64,000 nucleotides of DNA from an uncultured Winogradskyella sp. (GCF_947495255.1 NZ_CANLYI010000007.1:186001-250000); one strand, 5' to 3'. Shown: positions 44,622 to 54,464, counted from the first letter of the stretch. The notes: generated by a model from the sequence alone, not told the origin. Numbers and translations: made by a program.

Positions 44622-47033
44622 ATGAAGACAAAACCTAACACAAAAACAGAAATTACATTCGATGATTTTAAAGCGGAAGTTTTAAATGATTATAAACTTG
44701 CTGTCACCAGTAGAGAATGTAGTTTGTTAGGTCGACGAGAAGTTTTAACAGGTAAGGCAAAATTCGGGATTTTTGGAGACGGAAAAGAGATTCCGCAAAT
44801 CGCTTGGGCTAAGGCTTTTGAAAATGGCGATTTTAGATCTGGTTATTATAGAGATCAAACTTTTATGATGGCTATTGGAGAATTAACCATTGAGCAATTT
44901 TTTGCAGGTTTATATGCCAATACCGATTTAAAAGAAGAACCTATGTCTGCAGGTAGACAAATGGGAGGTCATTTTGCTACCCATAGTTTAGATAAAAATG
45001 GCAATTGGAAAAATCTAACAGCGCAAAAAAACTCTAGTGCAGATATCTCTCCAACCGCAGGCCAAATGCCTAGACTTTTAGGATTAGCGCAAGCGTCTAA
45101 AATATATAGGCAAGTTAAAGGTATTGACACTACTAATTTTTCAAAATCGGGTAATGAAGTTGCTTGGGGAACTATTGGTAACGCAAGTACTAGTGAAGGT
45201 TTGTTTTTTGAAACTATAAACGCTGCAGGTGTTTTACAAGTCCCTATGGTTATTAGTATTTGGGATGACAATTACGGCATCTCAGTACATGCTAGACATC
45301 AAACCACTAAAGAAAATATATCTGAAATATTAAAAGGTTTTCAACGTACCGAAGACCAAAAAGGTTACGAAATTTTTAGAGTTAACGGCTGGAATTATCC
45401 AGAATTAATGGATACTTACCAACGTGCAGCTCAAATTTCAAGAAAAGAACATGTACCAGTAATGATTCATGTTCAAGAATTAACACAACCTCAAGGTCAT
45501 TCTACCTCTGGTTCTCATGAACGATATAAAAATCAAGAACGTTTAGCTTGGGAAGCAGAATACGATTGTAACGCGCAAATGCGTAAATGGGTTATTGCTA
45601 ATAACATCGCTACAGACGAAGAATTATTAGATTTAGAACGCAGTATTAAAAGAGAAGTTAGATTAGCAAAAAAAGAAGCTTGGTTAACGTTTATTAATCC
45701 TGTAATAGCAGAATCTAAAGAAGCGATTAATTTATTAAATCAATTAGCGACTACTAGCCCAAATGGCGTTTTTATAAAAAAATTAGTTAATGATTTAGAG
45801 GCGATTGACGAACCGTTGAGAAGAGATATTTTATCTGCTTCACGTAAATCTTTACGTTATGTGGTTTCAGAATCATCACCTACGAAAGTTGCCGTTCAAA
45901 ATTGGATTACTAATTATATTAAAGCCATTCAGCCAAAATACAGTTCTCACTTACATAGCGAATCAGCTCAAAATGCATTAAACCAAGCAGAAGTTCTACC
46001 AACTTACGACGACAATGCTACTGACGTTGATGGACGCGTTGTTTTAAGAGAAAATTTTGATGCTATTTTCACTAATTATCCTGAAAGTTTAATTTTTGGA
46101 GAAGACGCTGGTTACATTGGTGATGTAAATCAAGGCTTAGAAGGACTGCAAGAAAAACATGGTGAGCTTAGAGTTGCTGATACAGGTATTAGGGAAGCCA
46201 CTATTATTGGTCAAGGTATAGGTATGTCTATGCGTGGGTTAAGACCCATTGCTGAGATTCAGTACTTAGATTATATCATGTATGCCTTACAGATAATGAG
46301 TGATGATTTGGCAACGGTTCAATACAGAACAAAAGGTCGCCAAAAAGCACCTTTAATTGTGAGAACACGCGGTCATAGATTAGAAGGTATATGGCATTCT
46401 GGTTCTCAAATGGGTGGAATTTTAAATCTTATTAGAGGTATCCACGTTTTAGTACCAAGAAACATGACTAAAGCTGCTGGATTTTATAACACCTTGCTGG
46501 CTAGTGATGAACCTGCTTTAGTTGTAGAGTGTTTAAATGGCTACCGATTAAAAGAAAAACTACCTAATAATATTGGTGAATTTAAAACGCCTATTGGTGT
46601 TGTAGAAACCATTAGAGAAGGTGAAGATATTACCTTAGTTTCTTATGGCTCTACATTGCGTTTAGTTGAACAAGCTGCTAAAGAATTACAAGAAGTTGGT
46701 ATTGATGCTGAAATTATTGATGTGCAATCACTATTACCTTTTGATTTAAATCACGATATCGTTAAGAGTATTGCCAAAACCAACAGAGTTATGGTCATCG
46801 ATGAAGATGTAAAAGGTGGCGCTTCTGCTTATATCTTGGATCAAATATTAAATGAGCAAAATGCCTTTGAATATTTAGATAGCAAACCAAAAACTATAGC
46901 CGCACAACCACACAGACCGGCTTACGGAACTGATGGCGATTATTTTTCTAAACCATCTGTTGAAGATATTTTTGAAGCGATTTATGACGTGATGCATGAG
47001 TTAAGTCCAGGTGATTTTCCTAAATTGAGATAA
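44622..47033 (+). CDS. Fused alpha/beta E1 of a 2-oxoacid (branched-chain type) dehydrogenase
   Basis: 803 residues, thiamine-diphosphate-dependent decarboxylase. The alpha part (to about 420) has AGRQMGGHFATHS and IGNASTSEGLFFETINAAG. The beta part (about 470-803) has LIFGEDAGYIGDVNQGLEG, IGMSMRGLRPIAEIQYLDY and the C-terminal transketolase region VSYGSTLRLVEQAAKEL. The alpha/beta fusion is common in this phylum. The alpha TPP/magnesium motif reads GNA rather than GDG, and the distal NN reads DN. E2 and E3 are not in the window. It has its own promoter and a downstream terminator. Confidence 0.92.
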   Translation: MKTKPNTKTEITFDDFKAEVLNDYKLAVTSRECSLLGRREVLTGKAKFGIFGDGKEIPQIAWAKAFENGDFRSGYYRDQTFMMAIGELTIEQFFAGLYANTDLKEEPMSAGRQMGGHFATHSLDKNGNWKNLTAQKNSSADISPTAGQMPRLLGLAQASKIYRQVKGIDTTNFSKSGNEVAWGTIGNASTSEGLFFETINAAGVLQVPMVISIWDDNYGISVHARHQTTKENISEILKGFQRTEDQKGYEIFRVNGWNYPELMDTYQRAAQISRKEHVPVMIHVQELTQPQGHSTSGSHERYKNQERLAWEAEYDCNAQMRKWVIANNIATDEELLDLERSIKREVRLAKKEAWLTFINPVIAESKEAINLLNQLATTSPNGVFIKKLVNDLEAIDEPLRRDILSASRKSLRYVVSESSPTKVAVQNWITNYIKAIQPKYSSHLHSESAQNALNQAEVLPTYDDNATDVDGRVVLRENFDAIFTNYPESLIFGEDAGYIGDVNQGLEGLQEKHGELRVADTGIREATIIGQGIGMSMRGLRPIAEIQYLDYIMYALQIMSDDLATVQYRTKGRQKAPLIVRTRGHRLEGIWHSGSQMGGILNLIRGIHVLVPRNMTKAAGFYNTLLASDEPALVVECLNGYRLKEKLPNNIGEFKTPIGVVETIREGEDITLVSYGSTLRLVEQAAKELQEVGIDAEIIDVQSLLPFDLNHDIVKSIAKTNRVMVIDEDVKGGASAYILDQILNEQNAFEYLDSKPKTIAAQPHRPAYGTDGDYFSKPSVEDIFEAIYDVMHELSPGDFPKLR

Positions 47034-47055
47034 CAGAACATATTTATAATATAAG

Positions 47056-47088
47056 AACGCTTTCCTTTAAAAATGGTTAGCGTTTTTT
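47056..47088 (+). terminator. Intrinsic terminator after the E1 gene
   Basis: Stem AACGCT-tt-CC with GG-tt-AGCGTT, then T8. Confidence 0.75.
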
Positions 47089-47199
47089 TTGTGTCTTTAC
47101 TCAAGCCTTATAGCGACTAACAATAGTAATAGATTAATTATTGTATTTTCGTACGCTGATTTATTTCACTAAACAACATCAATCATTAAATAATAAATT

Positions 47200-48630
47200 A
47201 TGAAAAAAATTATTCTTGCCTTATTAATAACACTTCCGTTATTAAGTTTTGGTCAAAAAATTAAAGTAAAAAAAGGTATCGTTACTTTCGATGGTAAAGA
47301 AGTCGCTAAAGTAAATGATGACACTAGAGACAACTATAAGTTTACAACTTTAAAAGGCGAAAAAGCTTTTGATGTTGTTTTTAAAGGTATGTCTGCCTCA
47401 AACCTTGAAGGTTTTCAATGGTTAGAAATGACTTCTGCTGACGGAAAGAAAACAGAAATTCCTTATGAGGTTTTAATGACTTCATTTAGCGTTACTAAAT
47501 TAATTATAAAGCTACTTAGTGAAAAATATGAGCTTATCACCACTAATGGTATTGATATGGCGAAAGTTGACGAATTCTTTGCTGTAGAGCGCGAAGTGCT
47601 AAGTGACAAATATGCTCAAGCTGTAGTTGCTGCAAAAACAGATGAAGCAGAACGTCAAAAAACAGTTGGCAAATACAATCCGTTTGTAAAAGATGATGGT
47701 ACTATATTATTTGGTGGCTCACAAGGCACTAATATTGTTGGTCGTGCATCGTTTTATAACAACACCTATACTGTAAAAGATTTAGATGGCATTGTTGTAG
47801 GTACTGCAAAAGGCTGTTCTACCTGTACAGATGTTGATGCAACGACATACACCGATGATACTTTTAAATTTGATTATGGTTCTAAAACAATGATGACGGG
47901 TCGTTTCTCTAGATCATTTGCTCAAATATTTGTAGAAGAATTATTGGGTAGAGGTTACACACTGCAGCACGAAGCTAAAGCCTACAAAAAGAAATTACAC
48001 AATGAACGTGTCAACGTTGCTAAAGCACAAAGTATTAATCTTTATGGCGTTGCCGGAAAAGTAACTGATGAAGATGGAAAAGTATATTCAGGAACAGTTT
48101 TCGCAATTTTTGAAAAACTAGACATCGACCCTTCACAACAAGAAAGTGGTATTTACGAAATGAATTCTATCGATAAATTCGGGAAATTTGTGAGCGTTAA
48201 ATACAAAAACGAAAAGAATAGAGATCGTATTAAAAAATTCGCAGCTAAGGACAATGTTACGTTTTGTGCAGATGATGAAGGTACAGAAAAGTGCTTTATG
48301 GGAATGAAAACAAAGGGTAATGCGCTTAAAAAATTATCTAACGCTTCTAACTTAGGTTTTGACAACTCTTACTTCTACGAAATCATTTATGAAAAAAATG
48401 GACACATGGTTTTATCTAAACCAGGTGAAGAAGGGACTTACGTCTTAAAATTTACAGATCAGAAGGTTGGCTTTATGGTTGACAGTAGAAAAAATGATAA
48501 AATCTCTGAAAAACTAGCCAAGTTTGTGGCTAATTGTAAAAGTTTATCTGAAGATATCAGCAATGGCGAGTTTGATTTAAGCAACTTAGATAACTTAAAG
48601 CAAATTGTAGATGAGTATTGTAAAAAATAA
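47200..48630 (+). CDS. Secreted protein of unknown function
   Basis: 476 residues with a clear signal peptide (IILALLITLPLLSFGQ, cleavage near 18). The mature part is lysine-rich and mixed alpha/beta, with CSTC (about 206-209), two more Cys in CADDEGTEKC, and a terminal helical stretch with cysteine (FVANCKS). No known domain is recognised. It is likely periplasmic or outer-membrane associated. It is monocistronic, with a possible weak -7 box TATTTTCG at 47154 and a terminator at 48655. Confidence 0.75.
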   Translation: MKKIILALLITLPLLSFGQKIKVKKGIVTFDGKEVAKVNDDTRDNYKFTTLKGEKAFDVVFKGMSASNLEGFQWLEMTSADGKKTEIPYEVLMTSFSVTKLIIKLLSEKYELITTNGIDMAKVDEFFAVEREVLSDKYAQAVVAAKTDEAERQKTVGKYNPFVKDDGTILFGGSQGTNIVGRASFYNNTYTVKDLDGIVVGTAKGCSTCTDVDATTYTDDTFKFDYGSKTMMTGRFSRSFAQIFVEELLGRGYTLQHEAKAYKKKLHNERVNVAKAQSINLYGVAGKVTDEDGKVYSGTVFAIFEKLDIDPSQQESGIYEMNSIDKFGKFVSVKYKNEKNRDRIKKFAAKDNVTFCADDEGTEKCFMGMKTKGNALKKLSNASNLGFDNSYFYEIIYEKNGHMVLSKPGEEGTYVLKFTDQKVGFMVDSRKNDKISEKLAKFVANCKSLSEDISNGEFDLSNLDNLKQIVDEYCKK

Positions 48631-48654
48631 TCATTAATACATATTATAAAATTT

Positions 48655-48686
48655 TAAGGAAGGCATTTTTGTCTTCCTTATTTTTT
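48655..48686 (+). terminator. Intrinsic terminator after the 47200 gene
   Basis: Stem TAAGGAAG (48655-48662) with CTTCCTTA (48673-48680), then T6. Confidence 0.8.
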
Positions 48687-48703
48687 AGCATTAATTTTAA
48701 AGC

Positions 48704-49180
48704 ATGAAGATTGAATCTATCGTTACCATTAAAAAGGAATTAAAGCACTTATCTCAAGAAGAACTTCTAGAACTTTGCTTACGCTTAGGGAAATTCAAAA
48801 AAGAGAATAAAGCCTTACTTACTTATTTATTGTTTGAGTCTCATGATGAAGACGGTTACATCGCTAGTGTAAAACTTACTTTAGATGAACTGTTTGAAGG
48901 TATTAATTCAGATAGTTACTTCTACATGAAGAAAACGATTCGGAAAATCCTGAGACAAATCAGAGTTTATAGCCGCTATTCCTTAAAGAAAACAACCGAA
49001 GTAGAACTCCTACTCTACTTTTGTGAACAAATGAATGAATTAAAACCTTCTATACACAGAAATACCACATTGAGTAACCTTTACGAACGCCAAGTTCTTT
49101 CAATTAAGAAAAAGATTAGCGTTCTGCATGAAGACTTACAGTATGATTATAATATGCAATTGGAAGAATTGGAGCGTTAG
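48704..49180 (+). CDS. Helical conserved hypothetical protein
   Basis: 158 residues, almost entirely helical and charged, with heptad-like spacing (LKHLSQEELLELCLRLGKF; YMKKTIRKILRQIRVYSRY). There is no signal or membrane segment. The family is not named, and a protein-protein or nucleic-acid-binding role is only a guess from the basic helix around residues 75-95. It is convergent with the methyltransferase at 49219. Confidence 0.7.
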   Translation: MKIESIVTIKKELKHLSQEELLELCLRLGKFKKENKALLTYLLFESHDEDGYIASVKLTLDELFEGINSDSYFYMKKTIRKILRQIRVYSRYSLKKTTEVELLLYFCEQMNELKPSIHRNTTLSNLYERQVLSIKKKISVLHEDLQYDYNMQLEELER

Positions 49181-49218
49181 ACTTTTAAATCTTTAGAATC
49201 TTAGATTTTTTAATTCCT

Positions 49219-50379
49219 TTAAAGATTCTTCTTAGCCTTTTTACTTCCTTCATACATTTCGTACTTCACTAACCTTGCTTCAAGTTTTGCATTAAAGACT
49301 TTAATTTTACGAGATGGACGTAATCCAACAAATTTTAAAGCTTCTAGATTAGAAGTAATTAACCATGCGTTTGTATTTGGGTAACCATGTTTTAAGGTCG
49401 TTCCAATATCTCCATAAAATTCTTCGACATTTAAGTTTTCTAAACGTTCGCCATATGGTGGATTAAAAACCATGTGAAGTTTATCGTTTCCAGATTTACG
49501 AGTTTTAAAGAAATCTTCATGCTGAATATGAATAAATTCATCTAAATGCGCATTCTTTATATTCTCAATGGCCTTAGTAACTGCTGAAGGCGATTTATCG
49601 TAACCTAATATTTTATAATGGAAATCGCGCGTTTTCTTCAAAAGCGATTCTTCAATTTTTTCAAACAATTCAACATCCCAATCTTCCCAGCGCTCAAAAG
49701 CAAACTCCTTTCGCATTAAGTTTGGCGGAATATTACATGCAATCATTGCAGCTTCAGCTAACATGGTTCCACTACCACACATTGGGTCCATAAAATCACT
49801 TTGTCCATCCCAACCGCTCATCATTATTAATCCTGCAGCTAAAACTTCGTTTATTGGAGCAATATTAGTTGCAGATTTATAACCTCTTCTGTGTAAAGAT
49901 TCACCAGACGTATCTAACGAAATTGTACAAACCTGACGATCTATATGCACATTAATTTTTAAATCAGGAAAACGAAGATCCACATCAGGACGTACACCTT
50001 CTAAATCTCTAAAACGATCTACAATAGCATCCTTTGTTTTTAAAGCTGTATAAAGCGAATGCGTAAACACACTATTATGTACAGTGGCATCTACAGCCAA
50101 AGAGCCTGTTGCTTTCATAAAGTTTTCCCACTTCATGCTCTTTACGTTTTTGTAAAGGTCATCTTCTTTTGTAACTCTAAAAGAATGAATAGGTTTTAGG
50201 ATTTTAATCGCAGTTCTAAGACCTAGATTCGCCTTATACATAAAGCCCTTATCACCAACAAAACTGACATTTCGCACACCCTTTTCTACTTGCGTAGCGC
50301 CAAGTTGCGTAAGTTCATTTGCTAAAATATCCTCGAAGCCAAATAATGTCTTGGCTAACATTTTGAAATTATCTTCCAT
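49219..50379 (-). CDS. THUMP-domain class I RNA methyltransferase (RlmL/TrmN-like)
   Basis: 386 residues. The N-terminal ferredoxin-like/THUMP part (about 8-165: MLAKTLFGFEDILANELTQL, DLRFPDLKINVHIDRQVCTI) recognises structured RNA. The C-terminal Rossmann domain has FMDPMCGSGTMLAEAAMIA (AdoMet motif) and the catalytic NPPYGERL, as in m2G methyltransferases acting on 23S rRNA or tRNA. The length fits the RlmL-N type without the C-terminal RlmK half. It is divergent from the 50435 gene across a symmetric promoter. Confidence 0.9.
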   Translation of the reverse strand: MEDNFKMLAKTLFGFEDILANELTQLGATQVEKGVRNVSFVGDKGFMYKANLGLRTAIKILKPIHSFRVTKEDDLYKNVKSMKWENFMKATGSLAVDATVHNSVFTHSLYTALKTKDAIVDRFRDLEGVRPDVDLRFPDLKINVHIDRQVCTISLDTSGESLHRRGYKSATNIAPINEVLAAGLIMMSGWDGQSDFMDPMCGSGTMLAEAAMIACNIPPNLMRKEFAFERWEDWDVELFEKIEESLLKKTRDFHYKILGYDKSPSAVTKAIENIKNAHLDEFIHIQHEDFFKTRKSGNDKLHMVFNPPYGERLENLNVEEFYGDIGTTLKHGYPNTNAWLITSNLEALKFVGLRPSRKIKVFNAKLEARLVKYEMYEGSKKAKKNL

Positions 50380-50397
50380 ATACTACCTTAAATAGAT

Positions 50398-50420
50398 TGC
50401 AAAAATACAGTATTTTTGCA
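50398..50420. promoter_or_regulatory. Symmetric bidirectional promoter
   Basis: A perfect inverted repeat, TGCAAAAATA-CAG-TATTTTTGCA. Each arm carries a -7 box TATTTTTG, one for each strand, so the two methyltransferase genes (minus from 50379, plus from 50435) would start from overlapping promoters. Confidence 0.7.
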
Positions 50421-50434
50421 GTACATTTTACATT

Positions 50435-51166
50435 ATGAGTAAATCAACTGAACAATGGTACGCATCTTGGTTTGACACACCTTACTACCATATTTTATAT
50501 AAAGACAGAGATTATACAGAAGCCCAAGGTTTTATGGACAATCTCACCAACTATCTTAACCTGCCAGAACACGGAAAAATCTTAGATTTAGCCTGTGGAA
50601 AAGGCAGACATTCCGTTTACCTAAATTCTTTAGGCTACAATGTTACAGGTGTAGATTTATCTGAGCAAAGTATTGCACACGCTAAACAATTTGAAAATGA
50701 AACGCTAAAGTTTAATGTGCATGATATGAGTAAACCATATCCAGATACATTTGATGCTGTTTTTAATCTCTTTACTAGCTTTGGGTATTTTGAAGATGAA
50801 AATTGTAATCTTAAAACAATTGAAGCCATAAAAGCAGAACTTAATGAGTTTGGCTTTGGTGTCATTGATTTTATGAACACTAATTACGTCATTGAAAATT
50901 TAGTTGCAGAAGACACAAAAACAGTTGAAGGCATCGATTTTCATCAAAAACGTTACGTAAAAGATGGTTATATAATTAAAGATATTAATTTTGAAGCTGA
51001 TGGTGAGCAATTTGAATTTCAAGAACGTGTTAAAGCGTTTACTCTAGAAGATTTTCAAGCATTGTTTGACGAAGCAGGTGTTTATCTATTAGATATTTTT
51101 GGTGATTTTAAATTAAAAAAATACCATTCTAAAACTTCAGAACGCTTAATTATGATTTTTAAGTAA
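50435..51166 (+). CDS. Class I SAM-dependent methyltransferase
   Basis: 243 residues. The AdoMet-binding motif is ILDLACGKGRHSVYLN (about 49-64), with the acidic end of strand 2 in VTGVDLSEQSI and the later FDAVFNLFTSFGYF. The substrate is unknown; the fold fits the small-molecule/cofactor methyltransferase group (Methyltransf_25/11). Four genes run together from here (51168, 51843, 52295) with gaps of 1, 0 and 23 bases, suggesting an operon. Confidence 0.88.
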   Translation: MSKSTEQWYASWFDTPYYHILYKDRDYTEAQGFMDNLTNYLNLPEHGKILDLACGKGRHSVYLNSLGYNVTGVDLSEQSIAHAKQFENETLKFNVHDMSKPYPDTFDAVFNLFTSFGYFEDENCNLKTIEAIKAELNEFGFGVIDFMNTNYVIENLVAEDTKTVEGIDFHQKRYVKDGYIIKDINFEADGEQFEFQERVKAFTLEDFQALFDEAGVYLLDIFGDFKLKKYHSKTSERLIMIFK

Positions 51167-51167
51167 A

Positions 51168-51842
51168 ATGAATAGCTATTTATTACCTTTATTAGCCGTC
51201 ATCATTGGTGTAATTATTGCTTTTTTAACTAAAAAGCAAAATTCTATATACACCAAATTACTATTATCTTTTAGTGGTGCATTTTTATTAGCACTTACGC
51301 TTTTCGATTTATTGCCAGAAGTGTATCATCATTTAGATGCTAAACAAACTGGTTTATACATAATGTGTGGTATTTTGCTTCAAATTATCTTAGAATTTTT
51401 CTCTAAAGGTGCTGAGCATGGCCACGTACATATTCATAAAGACGACACAGAATTTCCTTGGCTACTCTTTGTTAGTTTATGCATTCATAGTTTTTTAGAA
51501 GGTTTTCCAATTCACCAACATAACGATATGGTTTATGGTGTTTTAATTCACAAAATACCTATTGCTATTTTAATTACTGCATTTCTATTAAAGTCTAGTT
51601 ATAGCAAGTTCCAAATTATTAGTTTCTTAGTCATTTTTGCTGCTATGACACCTTTAGGAACTTTTATCTCTAACCACTCTAGTGTTATGGTAAATTATGT
51701 AGATGTCATTAATGCCATTGTTATTGGTATCTTTTTACACATTTCTACGACTATATTATTTGAATCTAGTGAAGGTCATAAATTCAATTTATCTAAGTTA
51801 GTGGCTATTTGCTTCGGTATTTTAATTGCTTATTTTATTTAA
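51168..51842 (+). CDS. ZIP family metal transporter
   Basis: 224 residues, about seven or eight membrane helices. It has the histidine-rich cytoplasmic loop EHGHVHIHKDDTEF and the conserved helix SLCIHSFLEGFPIHQHND with HSFLEG, which supplies the metal-binding residues of ZIP proteins (zinc or iron import). ATG comes one base after the methyltransferase stop. Confidence 0.9.
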   Translation: MNSYLLPLLAVIIGVIIAFLTKKQNSIYTKLLLSFSGAFLLALTLFDLLPEVYHHLDAKQTGLYIMCGILLQIILEFFSKGAEHGHVHIHKDDTEFPWLLFVSLCIHSFLEGFPIHQHNDMVYGVLIHKIPIAILITAFLLKSSYSKFQIISFLVIFAAMTPLGTFISNHSSVMVNYVDVINAIVIGIFLHISTTILFESSEGHKFNLSKLVAICFGILIAYFI

Positions 51843-52271
51843 ATGTTTTCAAAAGAAGAATCAAGATTACTAAGACAAGAATTCTGGACAAGCTTCGGAA
51901 AGTCATTTCCAAGGAAATGGCTTTTGTATGATACTAAAATAAAAGGAGTTGCTTTTAAATTTCATTTTGATACTAAGTATGCCTTGATTGCTTTAGATTT
52001 AGAGGATGATTTAGAAAACCGCATTAATTGCTGGGAAAAACTTGAATCTTTAAAAGGCATTTTAAAAAGTGAATATCTACCAGAAGCTATTTATGAAGAA
52101 GAACATTTTCTAGACAACGGAAAAGAGATATCACGTATTTACTTACCTTTAGAACAAAAAGTCTCAATACATAACAAAAATACTTGGCGAGATGTTATGG
52201 AATTCTTCAATGAAAACATGAATTTATTTGAAGCCTTTTTTGAGGAATACAGAGATATGATTAAAGGCTAA
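51843..52271 (+). CDS. DUF4268 domain protein
   Basis: 142 residues, soluble. EFWTSFGKSFPRKWLLYDTK and KNTWRDVMEFFNENMNLFEA fit DUF4268, a family of unknown function that sometimes forms the C-terminal half of restriction-related proteins. Here it stands alone. The ATG follows directly after the transporter stop. Confidence 0.8.
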   Translation: MFSKEESRLLRQEFWTSFGKSFPRKWLLYDTKIKGVAFKFHFDTKYALIALDLEDDLENRINCWEKLESLKGILKSEYLPEAIYEEEHFLDNGKEISRIYLPLEQKVSIHNKNTWRDVMEFFNENMNLFEAFFEEYRDMIKG

Positions 52272-52294
52272 TACACTAACAAAAAACAACTGAG

Positions 52295-52747
52295 ATGAAA
52301 AACATTTTTGAAAAGGCTATAACAGACGAAGTTATTGAACGTATTAACCAACTTAACCCAAGCACAAAACCAAATTGGGGAAAAATGTCTACTGATCAAA
52401 TGTTGGCGCATTGTAATGTTACTTATGAACTAGATTTTGAAGACAAACATCCAAAACCAAAAGGATTTAAGAAATGGATGCTTAAAACATTTGTAAAAAA
52501 CATAGTTGTTAGCGAAAAACCATATAAAAGAAATGGTCGTACTGCACCAGAATTTCTAATCGCGAGTGAAAAAGACTTTAATTTAGAAAAAGGACGACTT
52601 ATCGCCTATATCAATAAAGCCCAAGAATTAGGAAGTGATTATTACGACCAAAAGGAAAGTCATTCTTTTGGAAAACTGAGTAAAACAGAATGGAACAATA
52701 TGTTCTACAAGCATTTAGACCATCACTTAACGCAGTTTGGTGTTTAA
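52295..52747 (+). CDS. DUF1569 (DinB-like) protein
   Basis: 150 residues. WGKMSTDQMLAHCNVTYE and the C-terminal HSFGKLSKTEWNNMFYKHLDHH with several His residues match DUF1569, a DinB-like four-helix family that can bind divalent metal. The function is unknown. It is the last gene of the 50435 run and convergent with the TRIC-like gene. Confidence 0.82.
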   Translation: MKNIFEKAITDEVIERINQLNPSTKPNWGKMSTDQMLAHCNVTYELDFEDKHPKPKGFKKWMLKTFVKNIVVSEKPYKRNGRTAPEFLIASEKDFNLEKGRLIAYINKAQELGSDYYDQKESHSFGKLSKTEWNNMFYKHLDHHLTQFGV

Positions 52748-52764
52748 GCAAAGTGTGAATTAGC

Positions 52765-53376
52765 TTAGTCTTCCTTTTTGTATAGACTAGGTAAACTAAT
52801 CTTAAAACGTACAGCAATCAATCTCACAATAATTACGACCAAACCAGCAATAACGAAAAGATAATTTTCATCATTTAAAAACTTCCTTAAGATAAAGTAA
52901 GTAAGTCCTCCTAAAATACAAGCTGTGGCATAAATTTCTTTTCTAAAAACCACAGGAATCTCATTACACAACACATCGCGTAAAACGCCTCCAAAGCAAG
53001 CTGTCATAGTACCAAGTGCAATACAAATTATAGGGTGCAATCCTGCATTGAGTCCGGTTTCTACACCAACCAACGTGTATAATGCGATACCAATAGTATC
53101 AAATAAAAACAGTGATTTTCTAAGATAATTAATTCGTTTTCTAAAAACAACCGAGAACGCTACAGAACCAATAATGACATAAACAAATGTCATATTTTTC
53201 ATCCAGGAAACGGGCTCTATGCCAATCATTATATCTCTTAATGTTCCACCACCAACAGCAGTTACAAAAGCAATGATGAGTACACCAAATGGATCCATGC
53301 GTTTATTCATCGCTATTAATGCACCTGAAATGGCAAAAGCTATGGTTCCTAATATATCTACTATTTGAAAAAACAT
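52765..53376 (-). CDS. TRIC channel-like membrane protein (UPF0126)
   Basis: 203 residues with seven helices in two homologous halves, each carrying the glycine-rich motif: VTAVGGGTLRDIMIG and MTACFGGVLRDVLCNEIP. This is the YadS/YicG family, related to trimeric intracellular cation channels. It probably conducts K+ or another monovalent cation. It is monocistronic. Confidence 0.9.
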   Translation of the reverse strand: MFFQIVDILGTIAFAISGALIAMNKRMDPFGVLIIAFVTAVGGGTLRDIMIGIEPVSWMKNMTFVYVIIGSVAFSVVFRKRINYLRKSLFLFDTIGIALYTLVGVETGLNAGLHPIICIALGTMTACFGGVLRDVLCNEIPVVFRKEIYATACILGGLTYFILRKFLNDENYLFVIAGLVVIIVRLIAVRFKISLPSLYKKED

Positions 53377-53441
53377 AAGGGTTGATTTAATACAATGCTA
53401 TCACATTTTGCGAAATTGAATACTCCAATTTTTTTTTGATG

Positions 53442-53461
53442 ATTCCAGCTCTTGCTGGAAT
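53442..53461. repeat. Short perfect hairpin, possible interspersed repeat
   Basis: ATTCCAGC-TCTT-GCTGGAAT lies in the gap between the RDD gene and the TRIC-like gene. It lacks a T run on either strand, so it is more like a repeat arm than a terminator. The core matches GATTCCAGC-type intergenic repeats I recall from related genomes. Confidence 0.5.
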
Positions 53462-53542
53462 TTGGTTTTCTGAGATACTATGGCTTCACTAAGCATAAGT
53501 GATTTGCTAACTTTTTCAAAAACAGGAAAAACTGCTCTCTAC

Positions 53543-54268
53543 TTACATATTCTGAGTATAATAATTATAATCTTTCAGAATAGTATCAATAAACTGAACA
53601 TCATATAACTTAGATTCAATCTGCAAGGTATCGCAAATCTTTTTCTTTAAAATAGTCAATGTTTTAAAATCATTATTCTTTTTAGAAATGGTGTATGCAT
53701 CTTTTATAATTCTAACATCCTTATCTGTTAGTTGTGTTACGTTACTAAAAACAGGCTCGTAATCATCACTAATATCTTCAAGAATTGTACTGGTAATTTT
53801 GTGTTTCTTCTTCACGCTAATCACAACGGTTCCAGCCGCTGCATCACCTACACGTTGCTTTTTGTCAGACAACAAAATACTTAAAACGCCTATAGATGGC
53901 GAAAAAATCCATAAATCAACGATTCTAAGCATCCAACGCACAAAGAAATTATACCATTCTGTTGGTGAACCATCAACGCTTACTACTTTAATTTTCAAAA
54001 TCATTTTCCCAATGGTTTGTCCACCAAAAAGAATATGACAAATCACTGAATAAAAAAGCGCTGGTAAAGTAAACAAACCTAAAAACCCTCGCCTTGTCCA
54101 ACTATCTGCATCAAAAATTTCAGAAACAGAAATAAGACTCTCAATAATGGTCATATAGGTTAACAAAATAATCCCATCTATTAAGAATGCGACAATACGT
54201 TCACCTAAACCAATTAACTTATAATCTAAGTTGACATTTTGTGCCGTGTTAATTGCTAATTTGCTCAT
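53543..54268 (-). CDS. RDD family membrane protein
   Basis: 241 residues. An N-terminal RDD domain with three helices (LGERIVAFLIDGIILLTYM, then FGGQTIGKMILKIKVVSVDG and VRWMLRIVDLWIFSPSIGVL), with the Arg-Asp positions that name the family, is followed by an acidic/helical cytoplasmic tail (about 165-241). RDD genes commonly sit beside SpoIIM, DUF4129 and DUF58 genes. Here it is divergent from the 54465 cluster, separated by 196 bases. Confidence 0.87.
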   Translation of the reverse strand: MSKLAINTAQNVNLDYKLIGLGERIVAFLIDGIILLTYMTIIESLISVSEIFDADSWTRRGFLGLFTLPALFYSVICHILFGGQTIGKMILKIKVVSVDGSPTEWYNFFVRWMLRIVDLWIFSPSIGVLSILLSDKKQRVGDAAAGTVVISVKKKHKITSTILEDISDDYEPVFSNVTQLTDKDVRIIKDAYTISKKNNDFKTLTILKKKICDTLQIESKLYDVQFIDTILKDYNYYTQNM

Positions 54269-54464
54269 GGAAATGTATATTCGTTTTAAAGAACTTTTTT
54301 AATCTTTTTCTGTTTGCTAAAAAATGCTGTTTTAAGCCCTATTTCACCTTTTTTTCGTTCCGTAGCTCTGCTATGCAACTTAAAAAACTTTCAATAGAAC
54401 TGAAAACTTCTAATTTCCGCTTAAACTCAAAAAGTTTAAATGAATTCATAATTAAAATTGATTT

